Source: Brevipalpus yothersi (taxonomy: Eukaryota; Arthropoda; Arachnida; Trombidiformes; Tenuipalpidae). From it: DNA of 64,000 bases. Below are positions 1-11,494 of this stretch, piece after piece (the stretch's first letter is position 1; every line of letters starts with the position of its first letter). Below the pieces are notes generated by a model. That model made no database searches. It saw only the letters and a program-made list of their open reading frames with translations, and had not been told where the DNA came from. Both the position numbers and the translations under genes were made by a program. Location of the stretch: the NCBI GenBank assembly GCA_003956705.1, contig QZCP01000468.1, positions 181,771 to 245,770 on the forward strand, given 5' to 3'.

Positions 1-2
1 AA

Positions 3-326
3 GTCTCCCGGGATTTTCTGGAACTCATGACCGCCAAAGAATTTTGTAAGCACCAAAGCAGGTGGTTCTGTCCGAGTTGTCCGGAGAATTTCAAGAACAG
101 AGATCTCTTGAGAACTCACATGGAGTGCCTACACCTCAGAATAATGCCAACAAACGATCCCATCTCGCTAGAGAAAATTTCGGTCACAAGCGAATCTATG
201 AAGACGTGCCTTCTCCGAAAGGATTGGAACCTCCAGATGAGGAACCGAATCAAGAAGCTCAAAAAGCAAATAAAGCTAAGAAAGGCCGAATCAATGCAGC
301 TGACTACATTGTCTCACCGAATCTGA
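3..326 (+). CDS. C2H2 zinc-finger protein, 3'-terminal exon (partial at left edge)
   Basis: The frame is open from the first bases of the window to a TGA at 324-326, so the 5' part of the gene lies outside. The visible C-terminus holds one C2H2 finger: Cys pair in CPSC, then a 12-residue spacer, His, four residues, His (THMECLH). After it comes a basic helix-like tail rich in K/R (RIKKLKKQIKLRK). The finger would bind nucleic acid or protein in the nucleus; the target cannot be told. A polyadenylation signal follows at 494-499, consistent with this being the last exon. Oddity: a second frame (about 50-358) is also open and has protein-like composition downstream of the finger, so a frameshift or alternative splice in this exon is possible. 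The finger is seen directly; the role is inference from the family. Confidence 0.5.
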   Translation, partial: VSRDFLELMTAKEFCKHQSRWFCPSCPENFKNRDLLRTHMECLHLRIMPTNDPISLEKISVTSESMKTCLLRKDWNLQMRNRIKKLKKQIKLRKAESMQLTTLSHRI

Positions 327-493
327 TACCTAGCCCCCGTTCTGATGCCCCCAAGTAATCCTCACCCAATTTTTATATCTCTTATGTATTACCTGATTTT
401 GTTTTCATATTTCTCCTCGAACCCATCCCCACAGGCTGTGAGAATCTTATGCGATCGATAAGCCTACCCTTTGTACTCTCTCCCTTTCAAGTG

Positions 494-499
494 AATAAA
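494..499 (+). promoter_or_regulatory. polyadenylation signal AATAAA of the zinc-finger gene
   Basis: A canonical AATAAA sits 168 nt past the stop codon of the zinc-finger frame, in AT-rich sequence. It is the first such hexamer downstream on this strand and suits a 3' UTR of about 190 nt. Confidence 0.5.
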
Positions 500-643
500 T
501 TTGCATAACTATTATTTGCATTCAGACAATGATGGAACTCTATGAACAAAGAGAATCCGAAATAGGAGGTGATGTAGATTAGATTGTGATTTGATCAAAA
601 GTCTGAAAGTTAGTTTGCGGGAAAATTAATCATCTTCATTACC

Positions 644-646
<3 letters not shown>

Positions 647-699
<53 letters not shown>
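647..699. repeat. (CT)n microsatellite
   Basis: About 26 uninterrupted TC dinucleotides, followed by interrupted CTTT units to about 709. Confidence 0.95.
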
Positions 700-706
<7 letters not shown>

Positions 707-2410
707 TCTGATCATGTAAATGAAGGACAGAACAAGAAATTTTCACGGTAAGCCAAATCGAACCTATTCCTACACTCAGATGATTTCATGTAAAAGGGGT
801 GGAACAGGAGCAAATTGTGAATCTATTTCCCATTCTCCAACAGACCTCTTTGACAACTAGGAATAATATCTATTTACTTGTATTCCTTCGATTTGTATGG
901 AATTTATATGCCATAAGAAGTGAGACGAAAAAATATAACTGAATTCGATACCTCATTCTGTGAAAACTTGGAAAAGGTTGGTCAGGACTGATTTGAGAAT
1001 ATTGTGAATTTTTCACTTACTTGAGCTTTATCTAACGTTTCTCATATCTCATTATGTTTTTGATGAAATGCCTGATAATTTCGAATTGGTGCGCTTGTTT
1101 GTCCCTTTTTTGTGAAAATATAAGTTACAAAATATCAATTTATACGATTTATTATGGATAATCGATTCTCTCATAACAGATCAAGAAAGTCATTTAATAA
1201 GACTTTTGTGGCCTTCCAAGGCAACTAGTGATGCAAGTAGTGGATGAAAAACTGCCCAATTGACCTCAAAAATAGACATTATGGTCTATCAAAACATACA
1301 TTTCAATCCAAGTACGCAATTTAGAGTCAAAAACATAAATAAAAGCTATAAATATGAGCTCCTTTGGCTATAAAGACAATCAATCCAATTTTGAATTCGA
1401 TTCGAGCATTCTTATCTCAAACCCAACTTGAAATCAGACTCACTTGGCAAGAGAGAAATATTTCATTCAATACTCACCATTTTTATCTCCAGAGCAACAG
1501 AAAGAGGAGATGATAGAAAGAAAGCATTAATTTCTGCTCAAGTAAATCAATCAGTTAGTGGAAATATAACAAGTTTAAGATTTGATGTGAAAGAAGTAAA
1601 CTTATTGTTCAATATTTTCATAAGTATGTGAAACTCCTCCAGGAGGGATCATCGAGAATCTGGATGTGCCAAAATTTGCTGCTGTCTGGAATACTAATGT
1701 AATACTTGAATCAGGTATGTTTTAGTCATCTTATTAAATCCCTTATGATCTTGTTGATAGTAGCAGAGTATCTATGAACACTCAGCAATACCTAGAAAAT
1801 AATATCGCACCAACAGTGGGTCCTATTATAGTGAAACCATAATTTTTGGCGTAAAATATTCTTTTCCCAATTCTCTAGCTTTAATATTTCACTTGAGATA
1901 TACACTTGAAAACATAGCAGAAACAAGTGAGCATTACTTACTCAGATTGCAAATAATTGAGAGTGAAAGGGAATGAAGAAGAATAGAAAAAAAATGAACG
2001 ATGGAAGAAAAGTGGGATAGAAAAGTTCTTCCAGCTGCTGTTGAAAGATGTCTCTTGACTAATGTAATCTCGTAAGTTCACCTTTAATAGAACACATAAC
2101 TTTGGACTGGAGATATCATTTCCGGTTATCTGAACATCCATTTCCGTTCCAATATTTCTTTTTCCATCTCAATTGAGGAACATTTAGGGTGCCTCGCTGA
2201 GTAAAGCCCCTGAAGGGCATAGGAGGCAGTGTATTGCCGTGGTTAGAATCAAAAATCTTCACAATGATGACTTCGATATCGAGTCGTCAGCTTCCACTAA
2301 TAAGCCCATGTTGAGTAATCATTGTCATGTTCAAGTAATAGCGAACGATACAAACTGTCATCAGTCTTCCACTGAGATCTGAAAAGGAGAGATCGAAAGA
2401 GAACATCATG

Positions 2411-2413
<3 letters not shown>

Positions 2414-2451
<38 letters not shown>

Positions 2452-2599
2452 GATAGACCAACGAAACAAGGAAAGACAGGAAGGAATCGAATTGAGAGCT
2501 TGCAGTCATCTCAGCAGTCCAAAATCCTTCATTCATCTTGTTCCTTTATTTTGCAGCCCCTTTTACAGGAAAGAAGAGAGAGAGAGAGAGAGAGAGAGA
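2414..2599. repeat. paired (GA)n microsatellites
   Basis: Two GA tracts (about 2414-2450 and 2575-2599) in the same orientation, separated by about 125 bp of unique sequence. Overlapping open frames that run through them give only Arg-Glu or Ser-Leu dipeptide repeats and are not genes. Confidence 0.9.
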
Positions 2600-3633
2600 A
2601 AGAAAATCTACCAAAAAGATGAACAACTTTCTTCATTTTTTTTTCTCTATGAATCTTTCATTGATTCAAAATGAACAACCTTTTGTTCAAATGATCTTTC
2701 ATAACCATCAGTACCAAATGGGATATCCCAATTTGAACAGTGTATATTAAACCATGGAAACAATGGATAAATGCTCGAAGCGTCTAGAAGTGAAGAGAGC
2801 CCTGAGAATTGCACCAAATAGTATTGCTGTTGTCGTTTCACACATCAAGTTGGCACAATCAAAGGTTCTAAGTTACCTTGAAGGTCTTCAAAAACGTACA
2901 TATAATCATTCATCATTGATTAATGTCTGTTAGAATACTACTTGATCCTGTTGCTTGGCCATTATCTGAGCGGATTTTCATTGGGAAACGGAATAAAGGA
3001 CAAGCACACTGTGTGCGTTGGGAGTAGGTCGAAAGTGTAAGCCTCTATTCTCATATTCCAAGAGCGAAGAAAGATGCGGAAAATTGTAATCTGAGCATGT
3101 CAAGTATAGTGGATTCTGAAAGGTACAGAATATACCATGGAGCTTCTATCTTTCATTCTCCTTTGGGGATGAATGCGTTCTCACCGAATACAACAAGTAT
3201 TCTACAGGAATCCACATCTATACACACATACACTCATTCACATAGACCATGAATACTTTCAGTCCCTAGTGAACCATCAAGCTAGCTCAATCGTCATATT
3301 CTTCTATTTTATTCTCTCTCATGAGGTCGTTCGAGGATCTCATGGGAATATTGATGCTCAAAAAGTACCTTTAAGGATGCAACTATATTCCCTAAAGATT
3401 CATTCATCTAGTGTACCAAGTTGTTCCCATGTTTTTTCCAGTGAATTTGTTGTTTTTAGGTCGTTTTGTGACCACTCATTGGACCGGTAAGCAATGTGTC
3501 CAACATCAGAGCGGATACGTGTGAAAATTTTTTATCCAAATGAACTTCAATTAGTAATCCTCAAGTGTCTAGTGTTCAATAAAAAGTATTCTAGTTGACG
3601 AAAAAAAAATTACATCTAGTTACATCATCAGCC

Positions 3634-5814
3634 ATGGAAATGATATTACTTGATGTTGGAAATGAAAGTATCACTCTCAATTTAACATTGTGCTCCAATG
3701 GCACACTCGACGAAGATCGATTTGATTGCTACGAACTTAGTGAAACTGGCTTCGGAATCGAGACTTCAGTGCCCGTGTATGGCTTAACTAGTGTTTCGAA
3801 TAATTCTTGGTCAGAAAAAGGACCCGCACAAGAAGTGGGATCACAACTTCCATTCAGTTTTTGGTCAACGGTGTTCATTGCCGTGGCCATCGGTATATGC
3901 AGTATAGTGACAATTGTTGGTAATATACTTGTATTAGGTGCATTTGTGGTGGATCGTCAAATTCGACAGCCTTCCAATTATTTCATATGTTCACTTGCGG
4001 TGTCCGATCTGTGTATTGGATTCTTTTCGATGCCAATTTATGCTATATATGTTCTCCAAGGTACTTGGGAATTGGGTCCGATCGCTTGTGATCTGTGGCT
4101 AGCCACAGATCACACCGTGTGTCTAGTGTCAATTTATACCGTATTATTGATCACAATCGATCGTTTTTGTTCCATTCGAATTCCAACAAAGTATCGCAAT
4201 TGGCGAACAAGACGAAAAGTGGTCATCATGGTAGCTCTCACATGGATAATTCCAGCTCTTGTTTTTTTCATCAGTATCATGGGTTGGGAACATTTTATTG
4301 GTTTTCGGGATGTTGCACCGGGCCAATGTGAAGTTCAATTTTTGAAAAACCCTATCTTCAACATTTCACTGATAATCGGCTATTTTTATATAACTCTCAT
4401 TGTGATGTGTGTGCTGTATATAAAAATTTATCGAATAGCCAGAGATATGGCACGAAAATCGGAGGAAAAAGCTAAAAAAGTACACAATCTTGTAGCCATG
4501 AATCGCAACTTGCAATCAGCTCAAACAGCAACTGGAATATATCATGGCCAAGGAGAATGTCAAGGCAAGAAAGGCCTCTCATTTATCGGTGGTCAAGCAT
4601 CATCGAGAGATAATGGTGATAAACATGCGGGAGGTTTTAATGGTATGACCAGTAATGAGCAGCAAGCAAATGATGCTGGTAATAGTTCCGATCAAGATCG
4701 ATCAAGCTCACCGATTTTTGATTCAGATGAAGAGGCACCGGAAATTCCTCAGACAAAAAATCTGAAACAAGATTTTCGTGAACATCGAACATCAGACTCA
4801 AAACACCAACAAATTCGACCTGAACGAAAGTCAAAGGAGAAGGAAAAAGAGAAGTCAACTCGCAGCGGAAGTGCTCCATCCAAGTGTGTAGTGACCATCT
4901 TACCAGCTCCAGTTCCACCTCTCATTCCAAGATCACCAATTGTTTCACAAGCCCCGCATCTTGATTTACCACCTCATCCTAGTGAACGTCGCAAATCGGC
5001 CGAGTGCATACATTCCAGTGATACGTCTACAGTTCAATCTTCATCGAGTGATTTTTGTGTTCGTCCCAATTCACTTGATCTACTTCCAGCCAAAGAAGAA
5101 TCTATGGTCAAAGTTGTGCGGTCCAATAACAATAGGCAAGAAAAATTTACCGAATCAACGATCACAGATCACAATGTGAGCAGCATTTCGGGCCTCGTCA
5201 ATAAACCATGTGAAGCTCAGTCTCGAACCACAAAGGGTAATGTGGGATCAGAAAAATGTTTCGATAAATCTGTGGTGCATTGTAAAGCTGATTCATCTCC
5301 AGTGGGTGAACATTTAGCCACTATGATGAAACAAGACATACAATCCTGTCCAGATGAACCAGATAAGGTCGAGGGTCAAATTTTGATCCAGCGAGAAGGT
5401 GTTAAGGTGGAAGAGCATGAAGTTCTTGGGACAGGGTCAGTTGAGGAAGCATTGAGTCCCAATAGTGCTGGTAGAGGTGCACTTGTGTTGAAACTGAGCA
5501 AAAAATTGGGCAACGGAAGACGCCGTAAAGAGAGGCGACAAAAATCAAAGTCAGAGAATCGAGCACGCAAAGCACTTCGGACAATATCATTCATTTTGGG
5601 TGCTTTCGTGATCTGTTGGACACCATATCATATAAACTCTCTAATTGAAGGAATATGGAAGGGTTGGGTCAATGAACATCATCATCTTTTCTATTTCACC
5701 TACTTTTTGTGCTATATCAATAGTCCAGTTAATCCTTTTTGTTATGCCATGGCAAATCAGCATTACAAGAAAGCATTCTTTCGGATTTTGAAAGGTGATT
5801 TCCACCGAACCTGA
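3634..5814 (+). CDS. mAChR-C: Muscarinic acetylcholine receptor, type C-like (GPCR, class A)
   Basis: Intronless 726-residue GPCR that senses acetylcholine at the plasma membrane. The start is the ATG in GCCATGG context at 3634; upstream in-frame sequence has only non-ATG triplets. The extracellular N-terminus carries four N-glycosylation sequons (N10, N16, N22, N56). TM1 (about 77-107) has GN; TM2 has SLAVSD; TM3 (about 152-180) has CDLW, the amine-binding Asp159 and an E/DRY variant DRF; TM4 ends near the WEHFIG extracellular loop. A very long third intracellular loop (about 275-650, Ser- and Lys-rich) separates TM5 from TM6 (FVICWTPYHI) and TM7 (YFLCYINSPVNPFCYA). The TM7 signature is typical of muscarinic receptors. 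The TM3 segment after Asp159 (HTVCLVSIY) and His replacing the usual TM6 Asn resemble the atypical arthropod C-type, from memory of that family. G-protein coupling cannot be read from the sequence. Confidence 0.85.
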   Translation: MEMILLDVGNESITLNLTLCSNGTLDEDRFDCYELSETGFGIETSVPVYGLTSVSNNSWSEKGPAQEVGSQLPFSFWSTVFIAVAIGICSIVTIVGNILVLGAFVVDRQIRQPSNYFICSLAVSDLCIGFFSMPIYAIYVLQGTWELGPIACDLWLATDHTVCLVSIYTVLLITIDRFCSIRIPTKYRNWRTRRKVVIMVALTWIIPALVFFISIMGWEHFIGFRDVAPGQCEVQFLKNPIFNISLIIGYFYITLIVMCVLYIKIYRIARDMARKSEEKAKKVHNLVAMNRNLQSAQTATGIYHGQGECQGKKGLSFIGGQASSRDNGDKHAGGFNGMTSNEQQANDAGNSSDQDRSSSPIFDSDEEAPEIPQTKNLKQDFREHRTSDSKHQQIRPERKSKEKEKEKSTRSGSAPSKCVVTILPAPVPPLIPRSPIVSQAPHLDLPPHPSERRKSAECIHSSDTSTVQSSSSDFCVRPNSLDLLPAKEESMVKVVRSNNNRQEKFTESTITDHNVSSISGLVNKPCEAQSRTTKGNVGSEKCFDKSVVHCKADSSPVGEHLATMMKQDIQSCPDEPDKVEGQILIQREGVKVEEHEVLGTGSVEEALSPNSAGRGALVLKLSKKLGNGRRRKERRQKSKSENRARKALRTISFILGAFVICWTPYHINSLIEGIWKGWVNEHHHLFYFTYFLCYINSPVNPFCYAMANQHYKKAFFRILKGDFHRT
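4087..4114. repeat. 28-bp perfect palindrome inside the receptor's TM3 codons
   Basis: The two 14-base halves (TGTGATCTGTGGCT and its complement) meet at 4100/4101 with no loop. The palindrome encodes residues C152 to H160 plus the first base of T161, so it includes the codon for the ligand-binding Asp159 (4108-4110). Seen directly; any function is unknown. Confidence 0.95.
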
Positions 5815-5916
5815 ACATGTTGGATGATGAGAGGAAGAGGAGAAAACTATTAAACTAACTTTTTCTTCTATCTGTGCATCATCAAATCTCTAAATCAACC
5901 CCACCAGTACCCGAGA

Positions 5917-5927
5917 TTCTCTCTCCC

Positions 5928-5979
<52 letters not shown>

Positions 5980-5980
5980 T
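5917..5980. repeat. (CT)n microsatellite in the receptor 3' flank
   Basis: CT dinucleotides interrupted by CCCT units, starting about 100 bp after the receptor stop codon. It could lie within the 3' UTR. Confidence 0.95.
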
Positions 5981-7122
5981 CGTACTGAATCGGTCGACCT
6001 ACCTTGTTCCTTCAAACAAATCACATGAGCCTCAATTTCTGGGCTACTCTGATTGGTGAACAAATTCACACAGATCAAAATCTGATTGATCGCTGACTGA
6101 TCAAGTGGCTTGTGATTCGTAGTCAAACACGATACTCGTGAAATTGAGAAAGTTTACTCGTCCAGTATCGATATACTATATGGACTTCCGCCACCATCAT
6201 TCGTGAGGCTAGCCATCATCATCGCCTGGATGGTGATGGAATGCAGAGAGGAAGAGCGAATGAGGTAAGTCAGCCCGAATGAGATCAGTATGCTTACACA
6301 TCTTGATGAGAAGTTCTTGGTGTGAGAAATAGAGAGATAGATAGACTATGTCCAGAGAGCTGGCCCAAAGAAAGGATATTAGTATAGCAGTAGTGGCCAA
6401 CTTACAGTAAGAGAGAGAGAGAGAAGACATGATCAAGTGAACCTGATAATGACTGACTTAATCTTGCTGTTCATGTAGTGAGACTTGCCATGCATGACAT
6501 TCGATCAGTGTTCGGCAAAGTCTCCATCCATATAGTAGAGAGATTGTTCCAGCAATCCACTTCCACGCTTGAATGATATTGCTACAGGGAAAGAGAGGAT
6601 ATTTCAAATCACATTTTTTCACTTTCTTTCTCTCTCTCTCTCATTCCATTTTGGCCACTATGTTTCGATTACTTTAAGATGGTCACTAAAAAGATGATCG
6701 ATATTTTTCTTACTTCTCGATTGTAAAATTTTCAGGTACATGAAGCCAGTCTCACTTACAGTACTAGCTTTGTTAGTAGCATTTACTTTCATTCGAAACT
6801 GGATGATGATTGTAGCAACAATACTACTTCTACCACAAGTGAAACTAGTCTGTGTAATCTCTTGTTAATCATTAGGGCACATGTCTTCTCAATGAGATCA
6901 CAAAGTTGTCCGGTTGCCATATAAGTTTGATGAGGCTTTTTACAGCTCAATACATTCCAAGGTCTTGACATGAAGTTTACCAATAATTCGCTCATGATCA
7001 GAAAATTTCGGATGTGTTGGAGAGATCATTCTTGTGTCCTCATTTTGGCTGCCAAAATTGGATAAGCTAGATGGAGAACAGATCATAGAAAGGGTGAAAG
7101 AGATGGAGAGTGGCGATGTAAC

Positions 7123-7296
7123 ATGATGAATAACTGTATCAAGATCTGTGGTAGTGGCTGTTGGATTGTATTTATGTGCATGGCTTTAGTGTCACTCTTG
7201 ATTATTGAGTGGATTCGGAAGCATGAAAAGAGTCTCAGAAGCCACCTCAGTCTGTCAAGAACTGATACATCCCATCTGAGCTCGCTTACAAGGTAA
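7123..7296 (+). CDS. hypothetical small single-pass membrane protein (57 aa)
   Basis: I do not recognise this. An ATG (with a second at 7126) opens a 57-codon frame ending in TAA. Residues 14-31 form one uninterrupted hydrophobic stretch flanked by Cys residues before and by a basic stretch (RKHEK) and a Ser/Thr-rich tail after, as in a single-span membrane protein. An alternative ending exists: a GT at 7293 and an AG at 7338-7339 would remove a 47-nt intron in matching phase and extend the product to 85 residues, ending at 7427 with a Ser-rich tail (SVSV). Against it: the opposite strand over the same bases also shows splice-like signals and open frames, and frames this long arise by chance in AT-rich DNA. 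Confidence 0.15.
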   Translation: MMNNCIKICGSGCWIVFMCMALVSLLIIEWIRKHEKSLRSHLSLSRTDTSHLSSLTR

Positions 7297-10200
7297 CGAG
7301 ATTTTGGGATGGAAGCTGGGATGTTCTTCCCTCATCTAGCATTATTACGCATCTTTCGAGGTCTCAATCCAGGAGTGGTAGTGAAAGTAATACAAGAAGT
7401 GTAGACGCAATGAGTGTATCAGTATAAGAGAGAGAGAGAATGTCAAGAATCTTGAAAGGATGAAGTTACAAGTAAAGATTCTCATGTCACCGTTTCAATC
7501 GAAAATAAGCCAATCAGAAGACTTTCATAACTCCAGTTCCAAAGATATGAGTAATTCGAGGAACCCTAATTCAGTGAGAGAGAGAGAGAGAGAGAGAAAA
7601 GTAGAAAGGATGAGGATGAGAAAACGATCGAAACGTTGTCAGCTTTCTAAAGAGTCGTCATTGAAAATGAAGTTGCATCTCACGAAGTATTCTCTCGCAT
7701 TTATGGAATCTACTGCTTATGTAATTCATTCAAAGAAGGACGATCATGTTGTTTGTCTGTACATGTGTGTGTGTGTATGTGTGTGTATGTTCACATCTAA
7801 ACTGCTTACATCGAAGAAAAGCTGAGTAGGAAGAATGGGAACACTGAAAGCTGATTAATGGCCAAATATCTCATTTGACGATGTTTTATTGACCTGCCGG
7901 GCCAAACTCAAAGTGGTCGAAAAAGTTTCCCTCTCTTTTTCTCTCTCTCTTTCTTTTCCTCTATCTTATTCTGTGACACGATTCTTTAGTACAGATCTAG
8001 ACATTCTAGCATTCTACCAAACACATGTTATATTCATCTCGATTCGATAGCCGTGGTCAAATGAATGGCATAGTGGAGGGGAGAGTGTATCATATCTTAT
8101 TCAGATAACGACCATCTATCCTTTTCTAGATGGCCACGTTTATTTCATGCCCCATGCAATTCATTTCAATCACTTTTTCTTTCCACTGTATCTTTCCTCT
8201 CCTCTCTCCAGGCTCAACGACCAGCTCAGCTTCCGGCGTAAATCCTCATCTTTCCCTTTTTATCTACAATATTTACGCTGGGATTTTTCAAGGTTTCATC
8301 TCCTCATGAACTGAGAAGATCTAATATTTTTCATCTCCATTACCATCATCATTTTTTGGAAGTATTTTCTGTCCACACACTTACGCACACAGGCACACTG
8401 ATAACACATAGGCAAACCTCCTATCAAGCCATTTCAAAGTTCTTCCTCGTCAAACTTGAGAATACAAAATACTTGTTCTTGAGGACCAAAAGGATAAATC
8501 ATAGTCAATTAATGAATATTTCAATGAATTTGAAATAAATGATATCTTCAAATTTAATATATCATTTCGAAATGTTTCACCGAGAAAGCGTCCATGCAAC
8601 CAATTCATACAATATAGGAAGAGCCAGAGAAAGTTTATAAATCTAATCTGGCTTGAATGCTGGATTTCCATTCAATAAATTAGAGTCAATCTTTTTGTTA
8701 TGAAAATCATGTTTATTGCCTTGGAATTCAAATTTTGAACTCAAAAAGACTTTGTTGTCCAGTAAGTGAGTGAATATGTATCATACATAATCATCAACTT
8801 CAGTTCAACATCTCATACTTAGTTGATGGAGCCAAAAATTGATGTGTCAAATACACAACTGTGTGTCCATGATCAAAACATTTCGTTGTTCAGTATTTCA
8901 AAAGTTCTAAATTGTTTTTAAACTGAATTTTGTGGATTCTATTCATAGAATAAGAACCAGCACCTAACCGATAGACCTTTTCAATGTAGATTGATTTACG
9001 TTCTGGTTGAATATACAGTTGAACGCTTTCGCCGACCAATCTTAGTTCAATTTGGGCTTATTTTTTTTACGTTTTTCAATGGACAACAACATCTGTTCTG
9101 ATCTCAAACTGGAATGAAAATGATTGATCCATGAAAATTGAGAAAAATTTAGTTTTCATTGGTCTAACTTTTTTTAGAAAATTAGGACCTAGAGCAAAAT
9201 TGGAAACATTTTGAGACAATAAAAAATCAACAGTCATCTAAGATGACATATTTCTTTTCCTTTAGGAATTCGAAGAATGAAATTTTTTTCACTTCTAGGC
9301 AAAAAGTAAGTAAGTAGAACTTTGATTGAAATCTGGATGGTGAAGCCTTCCAGTCTTCGACAAAGTCTTCTTCAAGTAAGAAGATTAAAGTAAAGTTCCT
9401 TCACTTATGCGACTAGCTTTGATATGACTTTGCCTTGCAGACATATACTTAAATCTTACTCAGAAAATTTGATACAGAAAAGTACAGGCTAACAATGTTA
9501 TCCAACTTGATTCACTCTCTTTTTGAAAATATATATATACAGGGAGAGGATAAGGAACATAGTTCAGCTCATGATCTTCATGTTAGTGATATTGACCATG
9601 TCTTGAAGGCAAATCCATTTCGCTTCATTCATTGTGGCCTAAGTATCTGGATAAAAATTTTCACCTTCCAGCTAAGCAAGAATTTTGCGATTCTCTCTTT
9701 GATGATGATCAAAATTTCAGAAAATAATCAAAATAACCATTTTCTCCACAAGTCAATAGAGAAAGAGAGAGAGAGAGAGAAAGAGAGACTTACCTTTTTC
9801 CTTCAGTTTGAAAGTAACTTTGATAACTTTTTTCGGCATTTTTGATGGTGAATCCAAGAAGTGCATGAGAAGCGTATTCTCAAGGAATGAAGTTTGAAAA
9901 TTGAAACACGTTTAGTTGTGAATATTCGGTATCTCTCACAAGTGATACAGTAAGTTTGAGTTAGGAGATTGTCTGTAGCCATTTTTCAATTTTTGATGAT
10001 ATTTCTCCAAGGTTTTCATGCTGAATGGATAATTGTGCTCTACATAAAAAAGGTAAAATATTGGTTGCTTGAGAAGGTTCACTTATTGGCTTCCTGGATC
10101 TAGGTTAGAAAATTCTATTTCAAATCAATGAGAAAGAGAAAATTTAACATGGAGAAGGCTATAGGTATAGAAAATTTCGTTATTTTGAGGAGAAGTCTCA

Positions 10201-11417
10201 AACTTTTCCAGTTTTCAGAGTATCTTGAAAGCAAAAGGTCTAGTGAATTCTGCATTTCAAGAAGATTCTTTCTCTGGAAGAATAATTCATACTCCGGGCA
10301 TCTAAATGATCTGGAACGATAGTGTTAGAAGAATTCAACCATCAACTATGTTCTCTCCTTATCCTTTATAGCTTCAAAATCGCTCATCAGTTGTAAGAAA
10401 AATGAAAGGAAGTAAGAGAGCATAAAATTCCCGAATACGGTAGTTTACCCTTTGGAGCCCTAGAAATGAGCCTTCAAATATCAATCAGGGTTGAAGTCAT
10501 ACCCATCTGAGAGTTGTCAAAAATGTGACCCAAACAATTTGATGGGCATCAAAACTTTGTTTTGTTTGTTTTCTGAGAGGAACAGAGAGGCTTGATTTCA
10601 AGCAGACTGGTTTGTCTCAATGATTAAAAAAGTGATCGAAAAAGGTTGCATTATACCTTTTAAAAGGGAAAATAGTCTAAAAAGGTTGATCAATAGACTA
10701 CCTGATGAGTAGGCGAATCAAGTGAGTGAAGATAATGAGAATAGAAATACTTCTCACGAGTCAAGCAAAGAATTTTTGCAGAACCATTATGTACCTTAGA
10801 ATTACTCGCTGCATAAAGGTGAGATGGATTAAGTGTTACTATTTAAAATTTAAGTGAAAATTTCCATACATTCCATGAATTTTTTCCCAAGCTGAATTTT
10901 TTTCATCATTGAGATTATTTTCTAATATGTCGACTATCAACAGTTTCCTTGGTGAAATTTTGAGGAATTTCGCCCTCTTCTCTCTCTAGATCTCTTACAT
11001 GTATCATGATCCATAAGAAAAGATTCATCTCCACCAGATAAAGCAGTGTTTGGCACCTAATTTCCATTCAAAAAATACAACATTTATCATCTAGTCGAAT
11101 AGCTCTATCAAATATATTCACCTCAAGATACTTTGAAAAGAGGTATTCCTCCATTCTTGTTCCCTCAAAAATTGATTTGAATGAGAAACCAGTGAAGAAT
11201 AAAAGAATGAAATAGAATTCCAGCAAAAATCAGGAGATCGTGAATAAAATACTGATCCATGTTTATATGTGAGCTATTTCTGAATTTTCTTGTTTTACTC
11301 AATTCTCGACTGAATTTCTACCTAGAAGAAGAAAACGGAATTATACGTCTCAGACATCATAAGATGTCGAAAATAGGATTGACTAGATTTTTTTCGCTGA
11401 ATAATGAATGTTTCAGC

Positions 11418-11494
11418 CTCTCTATCTCTCTCTTTCTTTCTTTCTCTCTTTCTTTCTTTCTCTCTTTCTTTCTCTCTTTCTTTCTTTCTTTCTC
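11418..11494. repeat. compound (CT)n/(CTTT)n microsatellite
   Basis: Mixed CT and CTTT units over about 75 bp, strongly pyrimidine-biased on the plus strand. Confidence 0.95.

Larger units (their letters stand above)
500..3633. other. intergenic region, no recognised gene
   Basis: Three kilobases of AT-rich DNA between the zinc-finger gene and the muscarinic receptor. It contains CT/GA tracts at 647-699, 2414-2450 and 2575-2599. Open frames here are short and of low-complexity or random composition. The 5' UTR and promoter of the receptor must lie in the right part, but I could not identify a TATA box or a leader exon. Confidence 0.6.

Noticed and set aside
6150..6264. Plus-strand stretch ending AATGAG|GTAAGT that looks like an exon
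   Set aside because: No pyrimidine-rich acceptor upstream, and the downstream chain conflicts with better signals on the other strand.
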